A stretch of 64,000 bases of DNA from Magnetospirillum sp. XM-1 (lineage in GTDB: Bacteria > Pseudomonadota > Alphaproteobacteria > Rhodospirillales > Magnetospirillaceae): the NCBI RefSeq assembly GCF_001511835.1, contig NZ_LN997848.1:1860001-1924000 (forward strand), given 5' to 3'. A model generated the notes under the pieces. That model saw nothing but the letters and a program-made list of their open reading frames with translations. It was not told where the DNA came from and ran no database searches. Of the stretch, positions 46,601 through 56,918 are shown one piece after another. The stretch's first letter is position 1. Every line of letters starts with the position of its first letter. The position numbers and the translations under genes are program-made.

Positions 46601-49600
46601 GGTGAACACTCCCATCTGGGTGGGCGACAGGCCGCCCACCGCGGCCGCCGACAGCGCCCCCATCTGGGTCGCCGTCATGCCCGACAGGGTGGTGGTGGAC
46701 AGGGCCGCCACCTGGGTGGCGGTCAGGCCGCCCAGCTGGGTGACGGACAGCGCCCCCAGATCGGTGGCCGACAGCCCGCCCACCTGCTCTTCGGTCAGCG
46801 CGCCGACCTGGGCCGCGCTCCAGGCGCGAAGCTGGGTGGGAGACAGCGCCTCGATCTGGGTGGCTGACAGCCCGGCGATGCCAGAGGTGGACATGGCCGC
46901 CAGCTGGGTGACGGAGAAGGCGGAAAGCTGGGTGGTGCTGAGATTGACCACGGTGTCCGCCGACAGACCCTGCATCTGGGTGGTGGACAGCCCGGCCAGC
47001 TGGGTGTTGCCGAGCCCGGCGATCTGGTCGGCGGAGAGCGCCGCCAGCTGGGTCGCGCTCAGGCCGCGCAGCTGGGTGTTGGTCAGCGCGCTCAGGGTGG
47101 TGGTGCCCAGTCCCGCCACCTGGTCCTGGCTCAGCGCGGCGATCTGGCCGGCGCTCAGGGCCTTGACCTGGGTGTCGCTCAGGCCGGCGATCTGGGTGTT
47201 GGTCATTCCGGCCATGGTGCCGGCCGACAATGCGCCGATCTGCGAGGTCGAGAAGGCGCCCACCTGGGTGGTGGACAGGGATTCCATCTGGGTGGCGGTC
47301 AGGCCGCGCAGCTGGGTGGTGGACAGTACCGCCATGTCGGTCGGCGTCATGCCGTCCAGCCCAAGCTCGGACAGGGCGGAAAGCTGGGTGGGCGACAGCA
47401 CGCGGAGCTGGGTGGCGGAGAGCGATTCGATCTGGTCGGCGCCAAGCGCGGCCAGGGCGCTGGGGCCCAGCGCCGTCACCTGGGTGATGGACAGCGCCGC
47501 CAGTTGCCGGGTGGTCATGGCTTGGGCCTGGGCCGCGCTCAGGCCGCTGACCTGGGTGGCGGACAGCGCCCGGATGCGGGTCTCGCCCAGGGTGGACATC
47601 TGGGTCTCGGTCAGGCCGCTCATGGCGGTGGCGGACAGCGCCCCCAACTGGGTGGCGGTCAGGCCGTCCAGGGTGGTGGTGGTCAACGCCCCCATCTGCG
47701 ACGCGGTCAGGCCCGACAGCTGGGTGACGGTCAGCACGCCCAGCTCGGCCGAGCTCAGGCTTTCCACCTGGGTGGGCGACAGCCAGCCGACCTGGGTGGC
47801 CGACAGGGCCCGCATCTGGGTCGAGGACAGCTGGGTGATCTGGCTCTGGCTCAGGCCGCTCACGCCGGCGGCGGACAGCGCCCCCATCTGGGTGGAGTTG
47901 AACTGGGTGACGTCCAGATTAACGATGGTGTCGCCGGACAGCCCGCGCATCTGGGTGGTGGACAAGGACGCCACCTGGGTATTGGTCAGCGCGCCGAGCT
48001 GGGTCGCCGTCAGCCCGGCCAATTGCGACGGGCTAAGGGCGCGGACCTGGGTGACCGACAGCGCCGCGATGGTCGCGGTGTCGAGGCCGCCGACCTGCTC
48101 GATGCCGAGCGCCCCGATCTGGGTGGTGGACAGCGCCGCCAGCTGCGTCGGCGCCAGTCCGGCGATGCCGGTGGTGGACAGGCCGCCCATGGCGGTGACG
48201 CTGATCGCCGCCACCTGGGTGGCGGTGAGCGCCGCCAGCTGCCCGGAATCCAGGCTGGCCGTCTGGGTGGCGGTCAGGCCGCGGATCTGCGACGCCGAGA
48301 GCGCGGCCAGTTCGTCGTAATCCAGCCCGTCCAGCCCGTCCTCGGACAGGGCGCCGATCTGGGTGGCCGACAGCGCCCGCAATTGCGTGGTGGACAGGGC
48401 GCCGACCAGGGCGCTGGACAGCCCGGACAGGGCGGTGTTGCTGATACCGCTCACCTGGGTGGCCGACAGCTGCCCCAGATGCGAGGTGCCCAGGGCCGCC
48501 AGCTGCGCCGCCCCCAGGCCGCCGATCTGGGTGGTGGACAGGGCCGACAGCTGGGTCTGGCTCAGTCCCTCGATCTGGGTGGTGGACAGGCTGGCCAGCT
48601 GGGCCGCGGTCAGGCCGCGCAGCTGGGTGATGGACAGCTCGCCGATCTCGGTGGATTCCAGCTGGGAAAGCTGGGCGGCGGAGAGGCCGGCCAATTGGGT
48701 GGGGGTGAGCGATCCCAGCTGGGTAACGCTAAGCGCCGCCACCTGGGTCTCCGCCAGTCCGGCGATGCCCGAGGCGGACAGGGCGGCGATGCTTGAGGTA
48801 TTCAGGCCTTCGATCTGGGTCTGGCTCAGCGCGCCGACCTGGGTCGCGGTCATGCCGCCGAACTGGGTGCGCGTCAGGGCCGACAGCACGGTGGCCGACA
48901 GGTTGGAGATCTGGTCGGGGCTGAAGCTGGAGATCTGGGTGGTGGACAGCACCCGGATCTGGGTCATCGACATGGCGTCGATCTGGCTGTTGCTCAGGCC
49001 GGGAATGGCGGCGCTGGACATGGCGGTCAGCTGGGTGAAGCTGAGAAGGCCGATCTGGGTGGTGGACAGTTCGGACAGGCTGGCCGCGCCCAGGCCGCGA
49101 ATCTGGGTGGCGGTCAGGGCCGCCATCTCGGTTTGGGTCAGACTCTGAAGCTGCGAACCGCTCATGGCCCCCAACTGGGCGGTGGTCAGGGCGCGCAATT
49201 GGGTGAAGGACAGCTGGGCCACCTGATCGGGGGTCAGCGCCGCCACCTGGGAATTGGCCAGCCCCGAGACCTGGGTGATGCTCATGGCCCCCATCTGGGT
49301 GGCGGACAGGACGGCCACCTGGGCCTCGGTCAGGGCGCGCAGCGCGGCGACGCCCAGGGCCGCCACCTGGGTCGACGTCAGGGCCGCCACCTGGGTGTCG
49401 GAGAGCAATCCGATATTGGTGGCGGTCAGCGCCCGAACCTGGGTGACGGACAGCGCCGATATGGCGGTGTCCGACAGGGCGGCGATGGCGGTGTCCGACA
49501 GGGCGGAAATCTGGGTGGCGGTCAGCGCCTTGACCTGGGTCGCCGACATCTCGCCCAACTGGGTCTGGGTCAGTCCGGCCAGCTGGGCCGGGCGCAGTGC

Positions 49601-52135
49601 CGCGATCTGCGTCTGCGACAATCCATTCAGCTGGGTGGTGCCGAGCAGGCCGATCTGGGTGGCGGTCAGGCCGGCGATCTGGGTGGTGGCGAGGCCGCCC
49701 AGCGCCGTCGGCGTCAGCCCCGGCAACGCGTCGGCGGTCAGGGCCGCCAATTGGGTGTCGGCCAAGCCTTTCAGCTGGGTCGATGTCAGATGGCTGACCT
49801 GATCGGCGGTCAGGCCGGCCAGGGCGATGACGCCCAGCCCGCCGAGCTGGGTGGCCGACAGTCCGGCCAGCTGGGACTCGCTCAGCATTCCCACCCGGTC
49901 CTGGGACAGGCCGATCAGGCCGGTGGTGGACAGGGCGCCGATCTGGGTGGCGTCCAGCGAGTTGAACTGCTCGTCGCTTAAGCCCCGGATGTGTCCGGCG
50001 GTCAGGCCGCCGAGCTGGGTGGCGGACAGGCGGTCCAGGGTGGTCTCGGTCAGAGCCCCCGCCTGATCGACGCTAAAGCCCCCCATCTGCGCCGACGACA
50101 GCGCCGCCAGCCGGGAATCGGACAGGGTCTCGATGACCTCGACCGACAATCCCTTGATCTGGGTGGCCGTCAGCGCGCCCACCTGGGTGGTGGACAATCC
50201 CGCCATCTGAGCGGGCGTGAAGGCCGACAGCTGGCCCGAGGTCAGGCTGCGCAACTGGATCAGGCTGAGCGCCCCCAGCTGGGCCGGGGACATGGCCTCG
50301 ATCTGCTCGTTGGACAGGTTGGCGATCTGGGTGATGTTCAGCCCCGTCACCTGGACGGTGCTCAACTGGCCGATCTGGGTCGGGTTCAGTCCGGCGATCT
50401 GGGTGGGGAGCAATCCGCCCAGCTGGGTCTGGCTGAGCGCCCCCAGTTGTTCGGCGCTCAACTGCACCATCTGGAATTCGTTGAGGCCGCGCAGCGCCGT
50501 GGTGGTCAGCGCGCCGATCTGGGTGGTGCTGAGCGCGGCCAGCTGGGTCTCATCGAACTCGGTCAGGGCACGCAGGCCCAGGCCCTTGACCTGATACTGG
50601 TTCAGGCCGGCGATCTGCGTCGGGTCGAGGGCGTGGATCTGCTCGGCGCCCAGCATGCCGATCTGGGTCGCCGACAGGGCGGCGAACTGGGTCGCGGTCA
50701 GGGCGCGCAACTGGCTTTCCCCCAGCCCGGCCATGGCGGTCAGCGCCAGGGTGGCCACCTGCGAGGCGCTCAGGGCCTGGATCTGGTCGGGCGACAGATA
50801 GCTGACCTCGGTGGCGGTCAGCGCCTTGATCTGGGTGGCGGTGAAGGCCGCCACCTGGGCCGGCGTCAGGGCCCCCACCTGCTCCTGGGTCAGCCCGACG
50901 ATGTCGGTGACCGTCAGGCCCCGCACCTGGGTGGCCGAAAGTCCGCTGATCTCCATGGTGGAGAAGGTGGCGAACTGCGAGGTGGTGAGCGCCCCGATCT
51001 GGGTGGCCGACAGTCCGGCGATCTGGGTGGCGTCCAGGGATTCCACCGCCGTGGTGGACATCGCCCGAATCTGGTTGGTGCTTAAGATCGCCACCTGATC
51101 GGCGGACAGCTGGTCCACCTGGGTGCCATCCAGGCCGGCCACCGCCCTGTTCGCCAGGTAGGAAATCTGGGTGACGGTCAGCCCCGACAATTGCTCGTTG
51201 GTCAGGCCGCCGACCTGCTTGGCAGTCATGGCGCCCAGCTGGGTCGAGCTTAAGCCCGCCATCTGGGTCGCGCTCAGGGTGGCGATGGCGGTGGTGTTGA
51301 GGAACTGGAACTGCGAGGCGGTAATGGAGGCCATCTGGGTGGCGTTCATCACCGCGATTTGGGTTTCGGCCAGACCCTGGACGCCGAAGGCGCTGAGCGA
51401 GGCGATCTGATCGGCGCTCATGGCCGAGATCTGGTCGGCGCTCAGCGCGCCGGTCGCGGTCTGCGTCAGGCCGCGTACCTGGATGGTGGACAGCGCCCCC
51501 ACCTGGGTGGCGCTGAACGCCGAGACCTGGGTGGAAGACAGCGCCAGCATGCCGGTGATGGACAACCCGCCCAGCTGGGTCTGGGTCAGCGAGGCCAGGG
51601 TCGCGGTCGAGAGCTCGCCCACCTGGGTTCCGTTCAAGGCGGCGATCTGGGTCGTCCCCAGGCCGGTCATCTGGGTGGGGGTCAGCGCCCCGGTCTCGGT
51701 GACGGTCAGGCCGCGCATCTGGGCCGACGACAGCGCCGACAGCTGGCTGGGGGCCAGGGCGCGGAACTGGGTCACCGTCATCTCGCCCAGGTCGGTGGCG
51801 GTCAGCCCCTTGATCTGCAAGGCCGACAGCGACGAGATGACGTCCACCCCGAAGGCGTCGAACTGGGCGTCGAGCAGCACCGACAATTGCTCGCCGCTGA
51901 AGGCCACCTGCGAGGGCGACAGGGTGCTGATCTGCGTCTCGGTCAGGCCCGCCATCTGGGCGGTGCTGAGCGAGGACAGCTGGGTGGCGCTGAATTCCTG
52001 GATCTGCTCGACGGTGAAGGCGGCGACCTGGAACGAGCTGAGCTCGCGGATGTCCGACGCGGTCAGGTCCCGAATGGCCGCACCGCTCAGCTGAGCGATC
52101 TGCGCCTCATTCAATGACGATATGGACGAGACCAT
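43682..52135 (-). CDS. Giant octapeptide-repeat protein (2817 residues), function unknown
   Basis: An unbroken frame of 2817 codons encodes tandem eight-residue units with consensus Leu-[Ser/Thr]-x-[Thr/Ala]-Gln-[Ile/Leu/Val/Met]-x-[Gly/Ala]. Example units are LSATQIGA, LTPEQIAA and LSTTQLRG. The sequence divides exactly: 7 leader residues, 349 full octads, one 7-residue unit (51902-51922), one 5-residue unit (47903-47917) and a 6-residue tail. Charged residues are few, Ser/Thr/Ala/Gly/Leu/Gln dominate, Trp is nearly absent and no Cys was seen. There is no signal peptide, membrane helix, RTX motif or enzyme domain. Every unit can begin a short helix (Ser/Thr-x-x-Gln capping box) or form one arm of a solenoid; the fold is open. 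The start ATG has a GGAG site about 8 nt upstream. Similar Ser/Thr/Gln octad proteins may exist elsewhere in alphaproteobacteria, but I assign no function. Confidence 0.9.
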   Translation of the reverse strand: MVSSISSLNEAQIAQLSGAAIRDLTASDIRELSSFQVAAFTVEQIQEFSATQLSSLSTAQMAGLTETQISTLSPSQVAFSGEQLSVLLDAQFDAFGVDVISSLSALQIKGLTATDLGEMTVTQFRALAPSQLSALSSAQMRGLTVTETGALTPTQMTGLGTTQIAALNGTQVGELSTATLASLTQTQLGGLSITGMLALSSTQVSAFSATQVGALSTIQVRGLTQTATGALSADQISAMSADQIASLSAFGVQGLAETQIAVMNATQMASITASQFQFLNTTAIATLSATQMAGLSSTQLGAMTAKQVGGLTNEQLSGLTVTQISYLANRAVAGLDGTQVDQLSADQVAILSTNQIRAMSTTAVESLDATQIAGLSATQIGALTTSQFATFSTMEISGLSATQVRGLTVTDIVGLTQEQVGALTPAQVAAFTATQIKALTATEVSYLSPDQIQALSASQVATLALTAMAGLGESQLRALTATQFAALSATQIGMLGAEQIHALDPTQIAGLNQYQVKGLGLRALTEFDETQLAALSTTQIGALTTTALRGLNEFQMVQLSAEQLGALSQTQLGGLLPTQIAGLNPTQIGQLSTVQVTGLNITQIANLSNEQIEAMSPAQLGALSLIQLRSLTSGQLSAFTPAQMAGLSTTQVGALTATQIKGLSVEVIETLSDSRLAALSSAQMGGFSVDQAGALTETTLDRLSATQLGGLTAGHIRGLSDEQFNSLDATQIGALSTTGLIGLSQDRVGMLSESQLAGLSATQLGGLGVIALAGLTADQVSHLTSTQLKGLADTQLAALTADALPGLTPTALGGLATTQIAGLTATQIGLLGTTQLNGLSQTQIAALRPAQLAGLTQTQLGEMSATQVKALTATQISALSDTAIAALSDTAISALSVTQVRALTATNIGLLSDTQVAALTSTQVAALGVAALRALTEAQVAVLSATQMGAMSITQVSGLANSQVAALTPDQVAQLSFTQLRALTTAQLGAMSGSQLQSLTQTEMAALTATQIRGLGAASLSELSTTQIGLLSFTQLTAMSSAAIPGLSNSQIDAMSMTQIRVLSTTQISSFSPDQISNLSATVLSALTRTQFGGMTATQVGALSQTQIEGLNTSSIAALSASGIAGLAETQVAALSVTQLGSLTPTQLAGLSAAQLSQLESTEIGELSITQLRGLTAAQLASLSTTQIEGLSQTQLSALSTTQIGGLGAAQLAALGTSHLGQLSATQVSGISNTALSGLSSALVGALSTTQLRALSATQIGALSEDGLDGLDYDELAALSASQIRGLTATQTASLDSGQLAALTATQVAAISVTAMGGLSTTGIAGLAPTQLAALSTTQIGALGIEQVGGLDTATIAALSVTQVRALSPSQLAGLTATQLGALTNTQVASLSTTQMRGLSGDTIVNLDVTQFNSTQMGALSAAGVSGLSQSQITQLSSTQMRALSATQVGWLSPTQVESLSSAELGVLTVTQLSGLTASQMGALTTTTLDGLTATQLGALSATAMSGLTETQMSTLGETRIRALSATQVSGLSAAQAQAMTTRQLAALSITQVTALGPSALAALGADQIESLSATQLRVLSPTQLSALSELGLDGMTPTDMAVLSTTQLRGLTATQMESLSTTQVGAFSTSQIGALSAGTMAGMTNTQIAGLSDTQVKALSAGQIAALSQDQVAGLGTTTLSALTNTQLRGLSATQLAALSADQIAGLGNTQLAGLSTTQMQGLSADTVVNLSTTQLSAFSVTQLAAMSTSGIAGLSATQIEALSPTQLRAWSAAQVGALTEEQVGGLSATDLGALSVTQLGGLTATQVAALSTTTLSGMTATQMGALSAAAVGGLSPTQMGVFTETRIRALTATQIAGLREEQISALATTQLTALGATQIAAIAAGAIDGLSSSQMASLSTTQLRSLSATQMAGLSESGIDGLSSTQMAALSTTQIASLGAEQMAGVSTTQLGALSATQVRSLGTAQLGALDSAQFAGLSSTGLSVLTATQVAGLGGAQLGALNPAQLSVLSVTQLRSLSGASIGGLSTTGLAQLSTTQLGALSATQLSALSSTQVGGLPTTAIAALTATQIAGLRATQAAALSTAQLAALSVTQLRALPVTALAGLTAEQSAGLSLTQVAALSTTQVASLSQTALSGLGSTQVAALSATQLRSLTAAQMGGLTATQVAGLSGTAFASLSTTQLAGMGSTQTAALSTAQLGQLTATQIAALSVGGVGGLTGGQIDALTITQLRGLSATQIGQLSESAVGDLTAEDVGALTITQIRGLLAEQVDELDETQIGAMTPTQIAALTVTAVSGLATTQIHGLSTAQMGGLSVTHMAALNTTALAGLSATQVDALSLTQLRGLSATQIGALGTEQIQGLSTADLAGLSSTQLAGLSTAGVRALSATQIGSLSTTSLNALSNTGLSGLSSTQVGGLSATQIRGLAATQMAALATSAMGGLSSAQMGALSTTQLRGLTGAQMGALASAQLSGLSTTQVGSLAATQLAGLSATGIGSLSNTQVRGLSTTQIASLSTTGIGGLTGAQLGALSTTQLQAVTVTQMGALTTTQVGGLTATEIDSMTTTQLGGLSATGIASLSTTQVQALTTTQISSLSQYGIWGMTVTELSALSTTQIGALTPSQVNALSPTSIVGLSAEQLGSLDATQFYALAGEQIAALTPTQIGSLSTTQIAQMDQEQLGSLTRMQIRALSATQVQALTDTQIQALTTVQVTNLTGSQLQALTNTQFARLSATQIGAMTPTQVSNLSTTEMASLSAGQLSGLTTTQVSGMSTTNVAALAPIQIEALTATQVDAFTTTQIAGMTPEQIAALESAVA
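43703..52114 (-). repeat. 24-nt tandem coding repeat array (about 351 units)
   Basis: The DNA has a strict 24-nt period over 8.4 kb (on the plus strand a recurring CTGGGTGG..G.CAG pattern). Units differ by several bases, mostly at third codon positions and in the two variable residues, so selection at protein level is evident. Only two units break the register: 21 nt at 51902-51922 and 15 nt at 47903-47917; both keep the reading frame. Confidence 0.95.
44399..48349 (-). repeat. 984-nt (41-octad) tandem superunits inside the giant gene
   Basis: Related marker octads recur at a fixed distance: LSATGIAS at 44399-44422, LSESAVGD at 45383-45406, LSESGIDG at 46367-46390, LSELGLDG at 47351-47374 and LSEDGLDG at 48326-48349. 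The spacings are 984, 984, 984 and 975 nt (the last is shorter by exactly the 9 nt missing in the 5-residue unit). Octads between the markers also align one-to-one, for example LSGDTIVN at 47918 with LSADTVVN at 46943. The first marker (44399) is the weakest match. Confidence 0.8.
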
Positions 52136-52280
52136 GTGTGCTTCTCCGGCCGGACCCTAGCGGATCGCGGCGACGCCAGACCTGATTTCGCGTGGCAACG
52201 CAAAAAGCATGCCGAGCCCCACCCGTAATGAGATGCGAGCGAATTCCTATGTTTCTTATAAGGATGAACGGGAGTCCCGT

Positions 52281-52315
52281 CCCGGCAAATTTTGCCCAGG
52301 GCAGATTTTGCCGGG
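52281..52315 (-). terminator. Hairpin downstream of yciB
   Basis: A perfect 9-bp stem (52281-52289 with 52307-52315) encloses a 17-nt loop that can itself pair (GCCC/GGGC). It is placed 27 nt after the yciB stop, between it and the start of the giant repeat gene (52135). No T-run follows. The rest of the 206-nt gap (52136-52341) should contain the promoter of the giant gene, but no consensus box is convincing. Confidence 0.5.
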
Positions 52316-52341
52316 CCGATCTTGCCTTGTGGGATAATGGG

Positions 52342-52922
52342 TCACTCGCCGGGGGTAGGGGCTTCTTCGACCATGTGCCGGCGGATCAGCGGCATCTGGA
52401 ACAGCATGAAGACGAAGGTCGCCGCCATGCTGCCCGGCACCTTCCACAGGACCCAGACGTCCAGGCTGGCGACGCGGCGCACCACCTCGTTGGCCAGCGC
52501 CATGGCGATGAAGAACAGGCAAAAGCGCAGCGACAGCGCCCGCCAGCCGTCGTCGTCGAGCGACAGGGCCTCGCCCAGCACCGCCTTGACGGTGGGGCGG
52601 TTCAAGACCAGGCCGCCGCCCAGCACGGCGGCGAACAGGCCGTAGACGATGGACGGCTTCATCATGATGAAGGTCTCGTCGTTCAGCCACAGGGTGAGGC
52701 CGCCGAACACGCCGACCACCAGGGCGGTGACCAGCGGCATCAGGGCGACCTTGCGGGTGAAGACGAAGGACAGGACCAGGGCGACGGCCGTCGCCGCCAT
52801 CAGCGCGGCGGTGGCGGGCAGCAGGCCTTTCAGCCAGTAAAGCCCCAGGAACACCGCCAGCGGACCGAAATCCACGGCGGGCTTCAGCCATTTGGGGGCC
52901 TGGTTGGCGGGCTGTTGGTCGC

Positions 52923-52926
<4 letters not shown>
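52342..52926 (-). CDS. yciB: Intracellular septation protein A family membrane protein
   Basis: The 194-residue YciB/IspZ protein has five to six transmembrane helices and the family elements WLKPAVDFGPLAVFLGLYW at the start, KPSIVYGLFAAVLGGGL and LSLRFCLFFIAMALANEVVRR (split by several residues), ending FQMPLIRRHM. It is linked to septation and envelope synthesis. It starts inside the glmS stop (ATGA at 52923-52926) and is therefore co-translated with the hexosamine genes. Confidence 0.92.
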
Positions 52927-54746
<1,820 letters not shown>

Positions 54747-54751
54747 GGCGC

Positions 54752-56101
54752 CTAGTCCTTCTTCGCTTTCTTGGCGGCCTGTTGGGCGCGGAACCGGTCG
54801 GCCCAGCCCTTCAGCTCCATCTGCGAGCCGCGCGCCACCGCCAGCGCGCCTTCGGTCACTTCCTTGGTGATCACCGAACCGGCGCCGACCACGGCCCCGT
54901 CGCCGATCTTCACCGGGGCCACCAGCGAGGTGTTGGAGCCGATGAAGGCCCCCGCGCCGATGTCGGTGAACGACTTGTTGAAGCCGTCGTAATTGCAGGT
55001 GATGGTGCCCGCGCCCACATTGGCGCCGGCTCCCACGCGGGCGTCGCCGATATAGGTCAGGTGGTTGACCTTGGCGCCGGCCTCGATGGTGGACTTCTTG
55101 ACCTCGACGAAATTGCCGATATGGGCGTTCTCGCCGATCTCGGCGCCGGGGCGCAGACGGGCGAAGGGACCGGCGGCCACGCCGTCTTCCACGCTGCAGC
55201 CCTCGAAATGGCAGAAGCCCTTGATCTCGACGTTGTCGCCCACGGTGACGCCGGGGCCGAACACCACGTGCGGCCAGACGGTGACGTCCTTGCCGATTTT
55301 GGTGTCCCACGACAGCCAGACGGTGGCGGGATCGATCAGGGTGGCGCCGCCCTCCATGGCAGCTTCGCGCAGGCGGGCCTGGACCAGGGATTCGGCCACC
55401 GCCAGCTCCGAGCGGGAGTTGACGCCCAGCAGCTCGGCCGGATCGCCCTCCACGTGCGAGCAGGTGGCGCCGTCGGCGCGCGCCAGGGCGACGATGTCGG
55501 TCAGGTAGTACTCGCCCTTGGAATTCTTGTTGTCGACCCGCTCGATCAGGCTCCACAGCCGGTTGCCGTCGATGGCCATCACGCCGGAATTGCACAGCGG
55601 GTTCTCGCGCTGCTCAGGGGTGGCGTCGCGGTATTCGACGATGGCCTTCAGCCCCTCGGCGCCCACCACCAGACGGCCGTAATGGCCGGGGTCATGGGGC
55701 TTGAAGCCCAGCACCACCACCGCCGGGTCGCGGGGGCCCCTGCGCTCGGCCAGCATGCGCTCCAGCGTCGCCCGGGTGATCAGCGGCGTGTCGCCGTACA
55801 GCACCAGCACGTTGCCGTCGAACTGGCCCAGCGCCGCCTTGGCCTGGAGAACGGCATGCCCGGTGCCCAGCCGGTCGGCCTGGATCACCGTGGGATGGGG
55901 GGCGACGGTGTTGCTCACCACCTCCATGTCGGGGCCGACCACCACCACCATGCGATCGGGCGCCAGGCCCGAGACGGTGTCGAGCAGATGGCTCACCATG
56001 GGCCGCCCCGCCAGCGGATGCATCACCTTAGGCAGCGACGACTTCATGCGCGTTCCCATGCCGGCGGCAAGGACGATGACGGCGAGCTTGGCTGAAGCCA
56101 T
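54752..56101 (-). CDS. glmU: Bifunctional GlcN-1-P acetyltransferase / GlcNAc-1-P uridyltransferase
   Basis: Performs the last two steps to UDP-GlcNAc. The 449-residue protein has an N-terminal nucleotidyltransferase (VLAAGMGTRMKSSLPKVMHP, residues near 10-28; VLYGDTPLI) and a C-terminal left-handed beta-helix acyltransferase (VEVKKSTIEAGAKVNHLTYIGDA, in parts; NVGAGTITCNYDGFNKSFTDIG). The start ATG at 56101 is preferred over the open frame to 56149. The order glmU-glmS-yciB forms an envelope-precursor operon. Confidence 0.97.
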   Translation of the reverse strand: MASAKLAVIVLAAGMGTRMKSSLPKVMHPLAGRPMVSHLLDTVSGLAPDRMVVVVGPDMEVVSNTVAPHPTVIQADRLGTGHAVLQAKAALGQFDGNVLVLYGDTPLITRATLERMLAERRGPRDPAVVVLGFKPHDPGHYGRLVVGAEGLKAIVEYRDATPEQRENPLCNSGVMAIDGNRLWSLIERVDNKNSKGEYYLTDIVALARADGATCSHVEGDPAELLGVNSRSELAVAESLVQARLREAAMEGGATLIDPATVWLSWDTKIGKDVTVWPHVVFGPGVTVGDNVEIKGFCHFEGCSVEDGVAAGPFARLRPGAEIGENAHIGNFVEVKKSTIEAGAKVNHLTYIGDARVGAGANVGAGTITCNYDGFNKSFTDIGAGAFIGSNTSLVAPVKIGDGAVVGAGSVITKEVTEGALAVARGSQMELKGWADRFRAQQAAKKAKKD

Positions 56102-56195
56102 GATGCGGGCTGGACCCAATCTGTTGCGGTTGTGGCCGGAAGGTGCCACAAAAGGCCCGAGTGGGCCAAGTCAATCTTTGTTTCGGAAGGTTTCA

Positions 56196-56858
56196 ATGGG
56201 CATGGGATTGCAGGCGGTGCTGTTCGACCTGGACGGCACCCTGATTCATTCGCTTCCCGATCTGGTGGCGGCGGTCAACCGGCTGCTGGCGAGCGAGGGG
56301 CGCAAGGCCCTGGACGACCGTACGGTGATGTCCTTCGTGGGCGACGGGGCGGGCACCCTGGTGACGCGGGTGTTCACCGCCACCGGCGGCATGCCGGGCC
56401 CCGACGTGGAGCCGTATCTCAAGCGCTTCCTGGCCGATTACGAGCCGCGCTCGACCGAGAACACCGTGCCCTGGCCCGGCGTGCCGGAAACCCTGGCCGA
56501 GCTGAAGGCCGCCGGTCTGCGCCTTGCCGTCTGCACCAACAAGCCGAGCCGCGCCACCGCCGAGATCCTGGCGGCCTTGGACCTGGGGCGCTGGTTCGAC
56601 CTGGTGGTGGGCGCCGACGACGCGCCTTCCATCAAGCCCGACCCGGCCCATGTCACCTGCATCCTCGACCGCCTGGGAGTGCCGGCCGGGGCCGCCGTGA
56701 TGGTGGGCGATTCCACCAACGACATCGTCTCGGCTAAGCGCGCCGGGGTGAGGAGCGTGGCGCTGTCCTTCGGCTATTGCCACGGGCCGGTGGCGGATTT
56801 GGGCGCCGACTGGGTCGTCGACGACTTCCGGGAACTTTCCCGGTTGCTGCTGGGGTAG
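56196..56858 (+). CDS. gph: Phosphoglycolate phosphatase (HAD family)
   Basis: The 220-residue HAD phosphatase has the nucleophile pair Asp11/Asp13 (FDLDGTLIHS), motif II in AVCTNKPSR, the Lys in SIKPDP and motif IV VGDSTNDIVSAKRAG. It removes phosphate from 2-phosphoglycolate produced by oxygenase activity or DNA repair. The ATG at 56196 has a GGAAGG site 6 nt upstream. It is divergent from glmU across 94 nt. Confidence 0.9.
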   Translation: MGMGLQAVLFDLDGTLIHSLPDLVAAVNRLLASEGRKALDDRTVMSFVGDGAGTLVTRVFTATGGMPGPDVEPYLKRFLADYEPRSTENTVPWPGVPETLAELKAAGLRLAVCTNKPSRATAEILAALDLGRWFDLVVGADDAPSIKPDPAHVTCILDRLGVPAGAAVMVGDSTNDIVSAKRAGVRSVALSFGYCHGPVADLGADWVVDDFRELSRLLLG

Positions 56859-56918
56859 CCCTCTTGCGTTGAAAGATGTTCGGGGCCATGCTCTCCCCAG
56901 CCGAATGTCGGGGGCGCC

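Noticed and set aside
43703..52114. CRISPR array or non-coding minisatellite
   Set aside because: There are no unique spacers, the period is exactly 24 nt throughout, differences concentrate at synonymous or variable positions, and the frame is open for 2817 codons.
44342..52117. Several long plus-strand frames opposite the giant repeat gene (up to 841 codons)
   Set aside because: They arise because a 24-nt repeat without stop codons on one strand often lacks them on the other. Their translations are Gly/Arg/His- or Trp/Val-rich low complexity without starts or ribosome sites.
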